A stretch of 64,000 nucleotides of DNA from Mesodorylaimus sp. YZB2_4 (taxonomy: Eukaryota > Nematoda > Enoplea > Dorylaimida > Dorylaimidae), in NCBI GenBank assembly GCA_030248295.1, contig JASANH010001155.1:62001-126000 (forward strand). Reading direction: 5' to 3'. Each line of letters begins with the position of its first letter. Within the stretch, counting starts at the first letter, position 1. This document shows, one piece after another, positions 1 through 10,553 of the stretch. Below the pieces are notes generated by a model. That model was not told where the DNA came from, did no database searches, and saw only the letters and a program-made list of their open reading frames with translations. Position numbers and translations under genes: made by a program.

Positions 1-872
1 TGGATTCATTAAACGACTTCTTTGCAAAAACTTCAATCTAACAGACTTGAGGAATAACTCGTGGCGGCAGAAAAGTTCATAAAGTTTTACGCCGGGTAGA
101 GTCGAACCTGGGACACCAGCTTTGAAATCCTGCTCTTTAGAGAGGGGGCACTCTTTGCCTGACATCTCATGATCAGCATTCAGCATAGCGCCCTTTGCAG
201 TTTTTTCCAACGTATATCAGGTACGTGTACGTAAGCCGATGCTGTGGGCTACAGTTACTGCCAGCCAGCTGTGACTACAGATCCACTCCTCACGTCGAGC
301 ACGTCCTCGTACCCGATTTCCGGCGGGATTAGCCCATGTCAAGGGTGCCAATGCCCTGGGCTCGAAAACTTCTCTGGGATTTTGTGGTTTTTTTATTGTG
401 GAATTTTATTAGATGAATTCTCTCTACTGCATAACTTGAAAGGGGAGGATCATAACAAAGTACTGCATAGACCATTTCACACGCTTAGTGCAGAGGAAAA
501 TTTTTATGTCCCGCTTCAAACCGCTCATGAAATTTGTACATATATGAAAAGTCCCTCACTAGCCTGTGCAATTTGAAAAAGTTGCTTGAAGTTGCTTATT
601 GCTATCCTGTTTTAAGAAGCTTTTGAAAGCGGTGGGCGCTGAGCACAAGTTTTGAATTTCATCCATGTACTTTTCATCTATGTAGGACTGTCGTAACAAG
701 TCTGCAGCGGGAAATTCAAATTTCGAATTTTTCGTTGTTTGTAACATGGTCTATTGTTCGATTCTGTGCCCTTTTTCATCGTCAGTTGACTTAAGCAGTG
801 TCGCATCGCACGCTTACTCGGGGTCGACCAACCAACGAAACCATTTTGCATGCAGGCCAGGTTTAATACCCG
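1..872. other. Non-coding stretch, no gene recognised
   Basis: No exon with a recognisable protein family was found. Around position 95-112 the reverse strand carries a B-box-like GGTTCGACTC, as found in tRNA-derived SINEs, but no matching A box or cloverleaf could be placed. It is therefore at best a decayed SINE. Confidence 0.4.
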
Positions 873-937
873 CTTCGGTATGAGCTTCGAAGCTCATACC
901 GAAGAAATTTTAAAGTAGATCTACTTTAAAATTTCTT
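873..937. repeat. Two abutting perfect palindromes
   Basis: Positions 873-904 form a 32-bp perfect palindrome centred on TTCGAA. Positions 902-937 form a 36-bp perfect palindrome centred on AGATCT. They overlap by three bases and neither has a spacer. Both could extrude as cruciforms, or fold as hairpins if transcribed. No protein is encoded across them. Confidence 0.9.
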
Positions 938-1107
938 ACTTTCCTCGATAAATTCAAGGAAAATGATTCACGCCGAAAGCTTTACCCCGCATGTTAGGAT
1001 ACAGTCCCAAGTCTCATGGGAGCAGGTGTTTCTGTATTATTGTGTGACAAGTGTACATAAGTTAGGTAACTTCTCCGCACAGTCAAGCTTGCTGGTGGTT
1101 TTTGCAG

Positions 1108-1494
1108 GAGTTCAATTATCAAAACAGACTTCAAATTGCTTCGTGGGACGATAATATGACTGGCTATGACCCAGGATGGTTCCGGTTTATAGACAGTGAT
1201 GCACGGGAGGGAAAAGCTTTCTACATCGCTCTCGATCTGTTCACTACGGTTAGGGCACTACTCGATCCCCCAGCCTGGCGGGCAAATATTATTGAATATG
1301 GACTGGTTGGTTCCGTGACTCTCATTCCAATATTCTGCAAATACAACGTGTCTCTTTATCGACCACCAACCACATCCATGCCGCTCGTTACCTATCCTAA
1401 AAGGGTGCCATCAGTCACTTCGAGCAGGGCGAATACACCCTCGAGCACGGGCCAGCTATCAGTCCTGGCATGCGTCCTGCTGATCTATTTGTAA
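1108..1494 (+). CDS. 3'-terminal exon of an unrecognised secreted, probably GPI-anchored protein (partial)
   Basis: The reading frame opens at a good acceptor (TTTTTGCAG just before 1108) with GAG TTC AAT and runs 128 codons to a TAA. The product is not recognised. It has N-glycosylation sequons (NMT, NVS), an aromatic-rich stretch (GYDPGWFRFID), then a Ser/Thr/Pro-rich linker. It ends in a hydrophobic tail with no following charged residues (SVLACVLLIYL), which is the layout of a GPI-attachment signal. The upstream exons were not identified and may lie before the window. It could also be a gene fragment, because this region is rich in repeats. That it is an exon is inferred from the acceptor, the open frame and the tail. 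Confidence 0.45.
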   Translation, partial: EFNYQNRLQIASWDDNMTGYDPGWFRFIDSDAREGKAFYIALDLFTTVRALLDPPAWRANIIEYGLVGSVTLIPIFCKYNVSLYRPPTTSMPLVTYPKRVPSVTSSRANTPSSTGQLSVLACVLLIYL

Positions 1495-1604
1495 GAGAGA
1501 ATATTGCAGTGATATGGTGATTTTGTCAGGTCATTTTCCTGGAAACTACGTAATTGCTCAAGATCTAGTAAAATATTGGGTGCACTGTGCTCTCATTCTG
1601 TTTT

Positions 1605-1905
1605 GCAGGTCGCGCTTGAGGCCAAAATGCGCCTTCGCCTCCTTCAGAAAATTTTTCTCAAAGTTTTTAGTAATTACTTGTCGGAATGATGCCAGCGACA
1701 ATTTCGCAATTATGTTCATAACAATTTTTTCCCATTTTATCGCAAAAATTTGCGAAAACTTTTCGATAAAAACTGAAAACGAAAACTTAAGCCTCGTAGT
1801 TATATCTGCTTGATAGAGCGCATTTTTCTCCACAAACTGCCGCTGACATCAACTTTGGTTATCGCTAAAAGGCTTGGAGAAAAATCTCGCGAGCACAGGG
1901 AACAC
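1605..1905. mobile_element. Divergent relative of the 25.2-kb Harbinger-like MITE
   Basis: The segment shares order and sequence with 25,220-25,560: a 'gaaaacgaaaa' block, then 'tatatctg(c/t)ttgatagagc', 'cactgacatcaact' and 'gagaaaaatc'. The terminal repeats seen at 25 kb are not recognisable here, so this is an older or truncated copy. Apparent reading frames on both strands are AT-rich and have no family match. Confidence 0.5.
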
Positions 1906-3285
1906 TTTATCCGCTGATGAGTTTGCCCAGTCGGATATTCCCAGTCCACTGCTAGCTCAGCTTTGATGTAGCTGTCTTAGTGATTTTTTAGAATGAGTGA
2001 AATCACATGTTTAGTCAAAATAGGGTTTTCTTGCCAGGCTGAAGCAGAAAGACACTTCCTGGTCCAAGGCTATTTGACAGTCCAGCGAAAATTGCCAGTA
2101 TCAGTACGTCAGTTCTGTCATCTTAGATGCGGAGGAAAGTGTGAATGTAACTAAATGTATTTCAAATTTGCTTTGACCCAAATCCACTCAATGGTGCCCT
2201 GAAGAAACTGCGAAGCGATTGGAAAATGATAAATAGGCGTAAAGATTGGATCTGAGGTTGTCAGAGATCCGTGCTCGATGGGCAGGTTTTCAAAAGACTG
2301 GTATATTTGGTGCTGTTTACCTTTATAATGCGACTCATGTCCGCACTCTGACTGTGAGATTGGCCTTATTGAAATCCAAATTCGTGTGTGAGCCTTGCAT
2401 AAATCCTCTGACCATGTGGTGACTCTGCTGTGAAGGTGACTGTGTAGAAATATTTTGATGGAGACATCTCACTGTACGCACCCAAATTTTCATCTTGTTA
2501 TTCCGTGGTAATCCTTATAAAAAAGCATTGCCATAATAATTATCAAATAATTGAGAAAGACCTAACAGGTAGGTCTTAACTTCGTAACTGTTTTATCTCC
2601 CTTGCCACAAATCCTAATCGTATTCTATAACCCTTAGCTCTAATGTTCATCAAACATTTTAAAAAATTGTTAATTTTTTTAAAAAAGACTTCGCTTCTCG
2701 GTCAGACCATGTTTTCAATGTTGCATTCGGCTATAATGGCTTGTCCTATACCCTTACTTTGTAATAATCGTGAACTGATTAGGTCTCCTGGATTAGGACG
2801 GCTAACAGAAACCAAGCCACGCTGTAAATTCGGGCTAACGTGAAGGAGTGCCCATAATTGCTTGACTGCAGTTTTTTGGGCCCTTTTGACTGCCAGGTTG
2901 GTGCCAGCACCAGGCTGTATGCATGCACGCATTCGACTAACGATAAGATTCCCGCCTTACATTTTGTATCTTGCAGTGCCCTGCAGTGCCCCCACTATGT
3001 ACACTACAGTAGCTCAAGATCAGTCTTGATTTCGAGTTGCTTAATAACCGTAGATTTCGCCAATATTAATTTCAAAGGCGAGAGTCATTCCGCCTCATAT
3101 CGATATCTTTTCGAAGATACAGATACGGATATCTGTATCCATATCCACATTTTATTGACATATGGATAGCGAAATCATATCCATATCTATATCTTTTCGC
3201 CATATCATATCAACAATAGCGTCAAGTCACAGAGTAGGTGCTCGAAAACTTGTCGCACTTGTTGCAGCGATGCGTCTCAAAGATT
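1906..3285. other. Intergenic, nothing recognised
   Basis: No exon, tRNA or transposon protein was recognised. Around 3,100-3,210 there are repeated GATATC/ATATCC palindromic words just before the inverted-repeat region that follows. Confidence 0.4.
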
Positions 3286-5124
3286 GTGAGTCCGTTACGC
3301 ACGCGGCGTATATACTTATAGTACAGGCACGTTACGAGATAGGCGAGCGTATATACTTATGCAACATACACGTTTTAAAAGTTTTATTTTTCAGTACTCT
3401 TTTGATAAATGCAATTAATTTTGCTTTTAATTAATATTCAGCTTTGTCGAAATCATTAAACATTGAATTACGTTCATGATATCAGAAGTTCACATTATAG
3501 TCGGATTAATCAGTCCAGAGGCACTACGATGCACGGCGCCAGTCTGGCGTGGAGGCCCATGGCCGCGCGAAACACAAAACTAGTGACGAGCGCGCGCCTG
3601 AAAACAGGTTTCATGTATGCTAGGGGCGGCGTTTTTTCGAATTCCTAGCGCCAGATGTGTGATACCTTTTTTGAGTGAGGCCTTCTAGATAGCCGCATGA
3701 CATCGAGAAGAACATCTGCACATTGATAAATGCAGAAAAGCCAATGTTTTTGAACCCAGCTCGGTTTTGTTCAGTGAATTTGTCTTTCTCCCCACTGCAC
3801 ATCCACACAGCAGGCTGAACTATCCTTTGCGAACATTCGCTACGGTACCTGAATTGGATAAGTCGTGATATATAAAAATCATGAAAACTCTATTTATAGT
3901 ACCAATAATTTTATTACTAGTAGTTCGCGAAAGCTGACATGGCGACACTGATGAGGACACCGAGCTGTTTACGGAGCCAGATGCCAGTATTAATATTTAC
4001 ATGGACACAAGTATGGATGTAGACATGAACATACCAGAAGTTCACGTCCAGTTAAACACAGTTTTGAATTTGAATGATGGAGTGGATGGCGGATTAGCGT
4101 CAAAACGCTCTCAAAAACGTCCATGTGGGATCACGCAGCATACCTTAAATTTATTCCTCAATTGCAAGCTGATCCCGCTGCAAATGAAAGAAATGAAGGC
4201 CACTCAGGATCATAAGTACCTTGTGCCAGCAGTGCAACAGATCCCCCTCTTCAATGCTCCAAAGTTCATGCGGAAAAAATACATGTGCGCCCTGAATTTC
4301 ACAAAGATGCTTTGGCACTAATCGAGAAATTCGATAGCCCCGATGTACAACTAAGGCTAGCAGTAATCAATGCAAGCCTTAATTTTTTCCGCCTCACACC
4401 CCGCCCCCGCCCGCCCTAAAAGGTCAATAAAATCCACCCCTGCCGAGCGGGACAATCCTTACATACATGTCCTTTTGCTAAAACTCTCCCGCCCCTAGCA
4501 TACAAGAAACCTGTTTTCAGGCGCGCTCTCGTTACTAGTTTTGTGTTTCGCGCGGCCATGGGCCTCCCCGCCAGACTGGCGCCGTGCATCGTAGTGCCTC
4601 TAGGCTGATTAATCCGACTATATCTTTGTCCCCAATCCGATGGGGCACACAAATAACACATACAGGGTACATAAACACAACTACTGCTCAATGCAGTGTC
4701 AGAGATGCTGGTAACCTCCTAGATTTTGCTGATGCAAAATAAGAGGATCGAAGCTAGGCGAATTCCACATGTGGACGATGGTGGCGGCTTTAATTCCATT
4801 CGCTTCATGAAGAGGCTTAGATCGGCGAAATGAATACGAATGACCCGGATTATAAGGACACTGAACACGAACCATCTCAGTTTTAAGAAATTTCCTAAGG
4901 ACAACTCCTGGCACTCTAAAAGCCATGGTTTCAACTTTGATCAAAAACTTTATTGCAAACCAGATTATGGCTATGGCGAGGTGGCGTCATCTGCTAAATC
5001 GTAACTCTGATTGATCTCAGCGCTGCCTATCTTTCAGCCTGTATATAATGTAAGTATATACGCTCGCCTATCTCTAAACTTGCCTGTACTATAAGTATAT
5101 ACGCCGCTTGCGGAACGGACTCAG
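3286..5124. repeat. Outer inverted-repeat pair enclosing a transposon-like element
   Basis: About 3286-3360 reappears as its reverse complement at about 5051-5124. Shared blocks include GAGTCCGTT, GCGGCGTATATACTTATAG, TACAGGCA and GATAGGCGAGCGTATATAC. The arms are roughly 73 bp with small differences. Between them sits the inner element at 3496-4622, so the structure is nested. It could be one foldback element with internal repeats, or an element inserted into an older one. Confidence 0.65.
3496..4622. mobile_element. DNA transposon-like element with about 134-bp terminal inverted repeats
   Basis: The left arm (3496-3629) and right arm (4489-4622) are near-identical inverted copies. They begin TAGTCGGATTAATCAG inside TA dinucleotides and include the word GCACTACGATGCACGGCGCC. 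Length is about 1.13 kb. The only sizeable open frame inside (4001-4321, +, 106 codons) matches no transposase known to me. It has an acidic start and a basic middle, and may be a remnant. The TA flanks are compatible with a Tc1/mariner-like TA duplication, but family assignment is uncertain. Confidence 0.65.
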
Positions 5125-6151
5125 ATCACTCGAACAATAGCGCGTGCGGAACCTGCACTCTCCCGTCTCAAAGCCATCGGCTGGCACAATCGGAACGCAG
5201 ACAGGCAAATAATGCGTCAGATTGGTCCCGAGTAAAAACATTTTGGCCTCTTTTCCGTTAATACTCATGCTGTGACTGGATGTTTGGAATAGTATGCTTT
5301 ATATGGTCCCCGAGAGACACGCGCACTACTTGGCTGGTGATCTGCTAATTTATACCGAATAGACCAGGCGCGCTAATCATTAAAGCTACTGAAGGTATCG
5401 CTTGTTTGGACAGGCAGGCGTCCGAGTTTGAGGGGCTAAAAATATGCGTCGCCTTGGTATGTCGCAGTGAAGGAGAATGCATGTCTCCAGGACGACAGTC
5501 GTCGTACCGTGCGTGAACCATTCGACCGTGCAACACCTAAAATTTCTTGCGGAACTAACATAGTGAAGATTTGTTCCTGGTGCCGATTACGATCAACATT
5601 TTTTGTCTTATCAAGATCATAGTCCGAAAAATTTGCAATTCCTTTTATAAGCCAGAACTTCAGAAGCATAGGCGGGTGTAGAAAACAAATAAGCAAACTC
5701 GCGGTCAGCAGCGTCCATCTTGCTTTCATTGAAATGCTGTACTTCAATCATAAAACTAGTTTCGACAGAATTTCGGTAGAACCAAAACATCTTTGCTGGA
5801 AACCCCTGGAGGAGACACCAGGTAACCGAAATTAGATCCGCAAAAAGCAAAGGGCTGGTCAAATTAAGGCGGAAAGTGCAGAAAAGCGGGCCCCGACGTT
5901 GTCTTGCAGATAAGACCCATAGTAGCTGAAATTTCGAAAAGATGATTCGAGCACTGCAGCCTTGAGGACTGTGCGGTTTCATAGGCTTATTCGCCAGCAG
6001 GCAAAGCGTTAAGGCAAGGCGAGCCTGACAAGCAGCGGACCCCTGAGCAAGTCACAAACTACCGTGATTAGCAGTTGTCATCGAGCACATCACACACGAG
6101 ACAGGAGTGCGAATCATCGTCATGCCACCGCCCCATCACCAGATCACTCGA
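5125..6151. other. 3' flank of the phosphatase gene, nothing recognised
   Basis: Several antisense and sense frames of 60-120 codons are open here, but none has a recognisable domain, signal peptide or splice structure. It is treated as intergenic and 3' UTR sequence. Confidence 0.4.
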
Positions 6152-9100
6152 TCACTTCTTCTTCGACTGCGCCTTCTTCGGATTCGGCACCTTGGACTTG
6201 GCATCGGGTTTGGGCACCTTGCCTCCGCTTTCCTTCTTCGGCACGTTGTGCACTTGAGGGGCCTTCTCCAGCAGGATGCCTGGAATGACGCGTTCGCCTT
6301 TGCGTTCACTCTTCTCCCTGAACAGAGCCGACGCGCCTGGCTTGAGGAAGTCACCACCACCGATGCTCTCGTCGTCGTCACGACCCGACTTGACCGACTT
6401 GCGAGCCAGGCTCACCATGGACACGGTCGTCGACTTGGGCCCGCCACGCGATCCCACCGACTTGGCTCGAGCGTCCTTCTTGGTCGACACGCTGGATTTG
6501 GTGCTCTTGCCAGCCGACTTTGGTCCAGCCCCCTTCTTGGTCGACACGCTGGCCTTGCTGCTCTGCCCAGCCGACACGGGTTTCCAGCTCGTCTGCCCGC
6601 GTACCGACAGAGGGTCGATCATGACGTAGCCACCTTCATCGACTTTCTCTTCGCCTGTCACGGTCTCGATGACAAGATTGTTCTTCGCCGCATCTTTCAA
6701 CATCTTGTAGGTCATGTTCTCTGCAAAACCAGGAGCACCATGACCAGGAGGCAAATAGAATCAGGGACTCACTCACTCTCAGTGTACTCCATCACCTTGG
6801 CGACGCCGCCGTTGATTGTTTCCATCTGGTTGCTCCAGGCAGTGTGGTCGATCGCTTCGCTGCCGAGCGCGTGGACGCGATTGTCTTCAACAAGCCACAC
6901 TACACCGTTGATGCTCGTTTTCCCTAAGTACTTGTGCAGCTGTGCTGCGACTTTTATGATGACAAAGGAAATCGAGCGTTGGTAGCCAGCCGAGCAGTGG
7001 GCAGCCATCCCGCCTCCGGCGTGATTGAAGTAGTGCTTGATCTGCAGATGTTCGGCGTGCATGACGAGGCAGGCGATGTTCTCAATCTTGTCGGGCTTCT
7101 TGTTGTCGTACCAGTTCTCGTAGTGCAGCAACACCACCTGAAAAGGGAGTGAGATCGAGGCAGGCCGAGAAGAGAGAGGGGAGAAGTTACTTTTTTGGAT
7201 TTCACCATCTCCTTCCCCTTGTAGAAGCTGACCTCGAGTTTGTACTTGATGGCCCCGTAGAAGGTTTGCGTGGTCTTTTCGGTTTTGATCAGCACAAACC
7301 CGCCATCCTCGCCTTCGAACTTCAGAGCCTTGTTCCACTCGTCGCTGAAGTAGCGCGTGATCATTTCCTTGCCGTTTTCGTAGAGCTTGCCCAGCACGAT
7401 GAAGACGGAGACCTGAAACGGAGCTCAGTCCAGCTGATCATTTCCCCCCCCCCCCCCCCGACTCACATTCATGCAGTCGCATGTTCGCATGTAGGGCTCA
7501 ACTGAATTTTTGTTCGGAGCCTGACTGACCAGCAAGTTGAAGAAGAGATCCGGAATGCAGTTGGCGTGCACGCCTTCGCCCTGCTGGCCTGGAAATTTGG
7601 GCTGGCTCGTTATGAGGAGCTGGTTCAATGGCTCATCGTTGTAGCGGCAGTTCTTCAGGGCTACGATCTCTTTTCGCTGGCGTTGATTTTCCGCCACTTT
7701 GAGAGCCCGCTCGTTGTATTTTTGCTCCAAAGCCACTTTTTCGTCTTTGCTCATCATCAGGAAGTTCTTGGCGTTCACGAAGGCGTCCTTGGCAGTTTTC
7801 AAGACTTTCACACCAGGCAGAAGCAGCAGTTTCGTCAGGCTCGGATTTTGTTTCATGTTCTTCAACGGCCTCACTATACGAAAGAAAGAGCTGCGTGCAA
7901 TGGCTGCAATGGTTGAAGAGGCTTACCTTCGTCCAGCTGGCGGCGACGTTTGTTGCGGCGGGGGAGGATCACACACACGAGGGTGCCTACGATGGCGAGG
8001 ATCAGGAGCAGGATCAGGATCGCGATGATGAAAAAGAGCCCTGGAATGTAAATTCCGCCGAAACATCTATCGAAACTTATACGCTCGACTTACACCAGGG
8101 GGACGGCGGCGGTGGTCGTATGGTGATCTCCTCCTTCTTTTTGTTTCGTTGGGTCGAGAGCAACCACAAAGTGGAGCCTGAAAAGGTTTCCAACAAAAAT
8201 ATTTTCGAGAAAAGACTCGAAAACACTTACGGGTGGAAGGATCGCGGGTGATGTTGATGAATTGGTGGACGTCCTTGAGCTCTTTCTCGATCACGTCGGA
8301 CTGGACTGGGCCATTGAGGAAGCGGAATTGCATGACGCCACCGATCACACGCTCGCCAGACTCGTCAACGGGGATCTCACCGTCCTGGAAAAGAGTCGGC
8401 TGACCGAGCAGAATGACCAGTCAAAAGACGACTTACGGGCATTTCTTCTTCGCGTGGTTTCTTCTGGATCAGTTTCGTGAAGAAGTCGGGAGGCGCGTTG
8501 GTTTTGCACCTGAGCACATAGCGGAAGGCACCGGCGCGTTTGTTCCTGATGAACTGACGGAAGGTGTGGTTTTCGTAGCCGGCGTGGTCGAGCGGGTCAT
8601 CAGTCCACCAGCTTCCCTGGTCGTTGTTGTTCGAGTCATTGGTGTTGTCCGACTCGTTGGTGTTGTTCGACTCGTCGGTGCTGTCCGATCCGTGGTCACT
8701 GGCCTGGGTGTAGTCCGTCTCCACTTTCACCAAGCCATCCTCGTCGTCCTCCATGTCCGTCTGGCCCTTTCCTTGATCTTTGTTGGCCTCGTGGTTGTCG
8801 TTCAGACGCTGCGAGTCGCTGGCCTCTTTTTGCCCTTGGTCTTTCGTCAGCTCGCACTCAATCTTCTCGTCTAGAAAAGACAATTGTTTCCCTGACACAA
8901 AGAAGCAAACAAGCCAGGCTTACCAGGGTGGCTGAAGAGAAGGTAGGCCAGGAGATGGGCGATGTCCTTGTCCAGCTTGAGGTTGCACCAGTAGGTGATC
9001 TTGTCGGTGGTGGCGTACACTTCGGGTGGCAGAGGGAAGATTTTCGAGCCCTCAGTGCAGTTGGCCGCGTGGTTGACGGGGATCTCGGTGCCGTTGGATC

Positions 9101-10105
9101 GCTTCATGAAGCACTCGACGCTGGCTCCATGCATGATCGGACACGAGACGGTGATGTCCTTCTTTTTCTCCTGGATCACCACAGAGCCGCCGTACGGGAC
9201 AGGTTTCTTGTCGTACGTGAGACGTTCGATTTCGACTAGAAAAAGGCGATAAAAAATCGAGGAGCTACAGATATAAGAGAATACTACCATTTTTTTCGCA
9301 CTCTTTGCTTTGCTTGACGAAAACGTCATCTTGTTTCTTGTCCTCGATTGCACGGCAGCGCGAAGTGATGTCGAGGTTTTTGCCGCACAGGTGGTCAGGT
9401 TCCACGTGCTGTCCAGTGCACTCGGCGAATTTCGGAACCCCGCATTTGCCAGTGTCGCTGTCCTTGGTCTTGATGAACATCTGACCCACGGGGCAGATTT
9501 TGATTTCGGCCTTGTCACTTTCTTCCGCGGTGCCTATGGGAGTGTGAAGTGGGCGAATGACCCTGCTTTCGTGCGTAGGACCTCTTTGATTCTCTGATAG
9601 CCTTACAAAGCTAACCTAATATTTTCAAAATTTAAGCAACAGGGGAGGGGCCTATCCCGAAATGTCCCACAGGACTTACCGAGACGATATCGGTACTTCA
9701 GGGCATTGGAGGACTCGATGCCGTTGTACTCGGCCTTGTAGTCGTCGAACGGAAGTTCTTTGGTGATGACAAGAGTCAGTTTGGCGCCTTTCCAATCGAC
9801 GAATGTTTCGCACGGACCCGAGGCGGCGATGGTTTTGTTGGGGAAGAGCAGATTGACAGGCGAGTTCACGTTGCAGAGAGCCCGAGCCACGATGATGGCA
9901 TGGCCGCCCACTTCAGGCAAACCCGTTTCGACGTTGTTTTTGTCGAAGTACTTGATTTCCATGATTGCTATAAGCAACAAGTCGCGTTAGTACAATGTAA
10001 CAAAAACAATGGACGAATGGTTCGCTTACTCGACTGAGACAGGGCAGTCAGGACGACGGCGGCCAACACGGCCATTCCGAACACGATCTTCGACGATCCG
10101 ATCAT
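6152..10105 (-). CDS. Receptor-type protein tyrosine phosphatase with divergent catalytic domain and novel ectodomain
   Basis: Twelve exons join in frame to 1088 residues: 10105-10030, 9967-9680, 9533-9288, 9235-8924, 8870-8437, 8384-8231, 8177-8094, 8040-7927, 7873-7467, 7412-7191, 7137-6777 and 6720-6152. Order: signal peptide (about 1-23); a Cys-containing domain (exon 2); a Cys-rich domain (exon 3); an Ig-like Cys domain with NGT and NCT sequons (exon 4); an acidic Ser/Asn/Asp linker; a membrane segment (about 533-555) with a basic stop-transfer; then a PTP domain. PTP marks are KNCRY (643-647), a WPD-loop equivalent W-Y-D (788-790) and HCSAGYQR, giving C827-x5-R833. The Cys, Arg and loop Asp are kept, so activity is possible, but the Q-loop glutamine is not evident. 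Exons 2-4 are symmetric phase 1-1, as in shuffled extracellular domains. The tail after about 905 is Lys/Ser-rich with an internal repeat. The family is clear; ligand and substrate are unknown. Confidence 0.85.
7444..7459. repeat. 16-nt poly-C tract (poly-G on the sense strand) next to a 5' splice site
   Basis: On the phosphatase sense strand the donor of exon 9 (AAT|GTGAGTC) is followed within eight bases by 16 consecutive G. Intronic G-runs close to donors can act as splicing enhancers or form G-quadruplexes. That effect is inferred here. Confidence 0.8.
8626..8700 (-). repeat. 18-bp minisatellite inside the phosphatase ectodomain
   Basis: About four imperfect copies of an 18-bp unit (related to GTTGTTCGACTCGTTGGT on the + strand) encode the Ser/Asn/Asp/Glu repeat of exon 5. 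Copy number is likely to vary between individuals. Confidence 0.65.
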
Positions 10106-10330
10106 TTCCGATGAGCGAGTGGAGAACAGAAGACGAACGATGAGCGAGTGAATGCGAGATGAGAAGACGCAGATTGCGTGAACGAGACGAAAAGCGAAAA
10201 CGAAGCGAGAAAAAAAACGAGAGCGAGAGATGAGCGCAGGCGCACGAGCGATGTTCGCAGAACAGAATGAGCTGACTGCGGACTGCTGACCAATCTTTGG
10301 CTCGCAGGGCAGTGTGAAGTCGCTCCCGAT
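10106..10330 (-). promoter_or_regulatory. Pyrimidine-rich 5' UTR/promoter of the phosphatase gene
   Basis: Read on the minus strand, the roughly 200 bases before the ATG at 10105 are rich in CTCGC, TCTCG and TTTTCGT words with almost no purine runs. They end in CGGAAATG. No TATA box was identified. Such CT-rich leaders are common in highly expressed invertebrate genes, but function here is inferred. Confidence 0.35.
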
Positions 10331-10553
10331 TGGTCAGCTGGCACTCGTCAGTGACGATCTTTGCATCGCGTCTCCTCTCATTGGCTTCTTTTTCTTTACA
10401 CTGCCTCGCTTGTGTAATGCTGAGGTAAATCTTTCAATGCAACACAAGCAGGTCTTGTCTGACAGAGGATATCTCTGAGAAGGCAAGAATAAAGTGGCGT
10501 TACATTCACAAACTCATGACACACTTTGTGTGACAATAAAACGCACATTTTTT

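Noticed and set aside
4699..4944. Minus-strand frame with CPYNPGH, reminiscent of a CHHC zinc finger (GTSF1-like)
   Set aside because: The second half of the finger (H...C) is missing and no neighbouring exon completes it.
6064..6985. 292-codon plus-strand frame and several others opposite the phosphatase gene
   Set aside because: They are antisense shadows of GC-rich coding exons. They cross the minus-strand introns without splice sites and lack domains.
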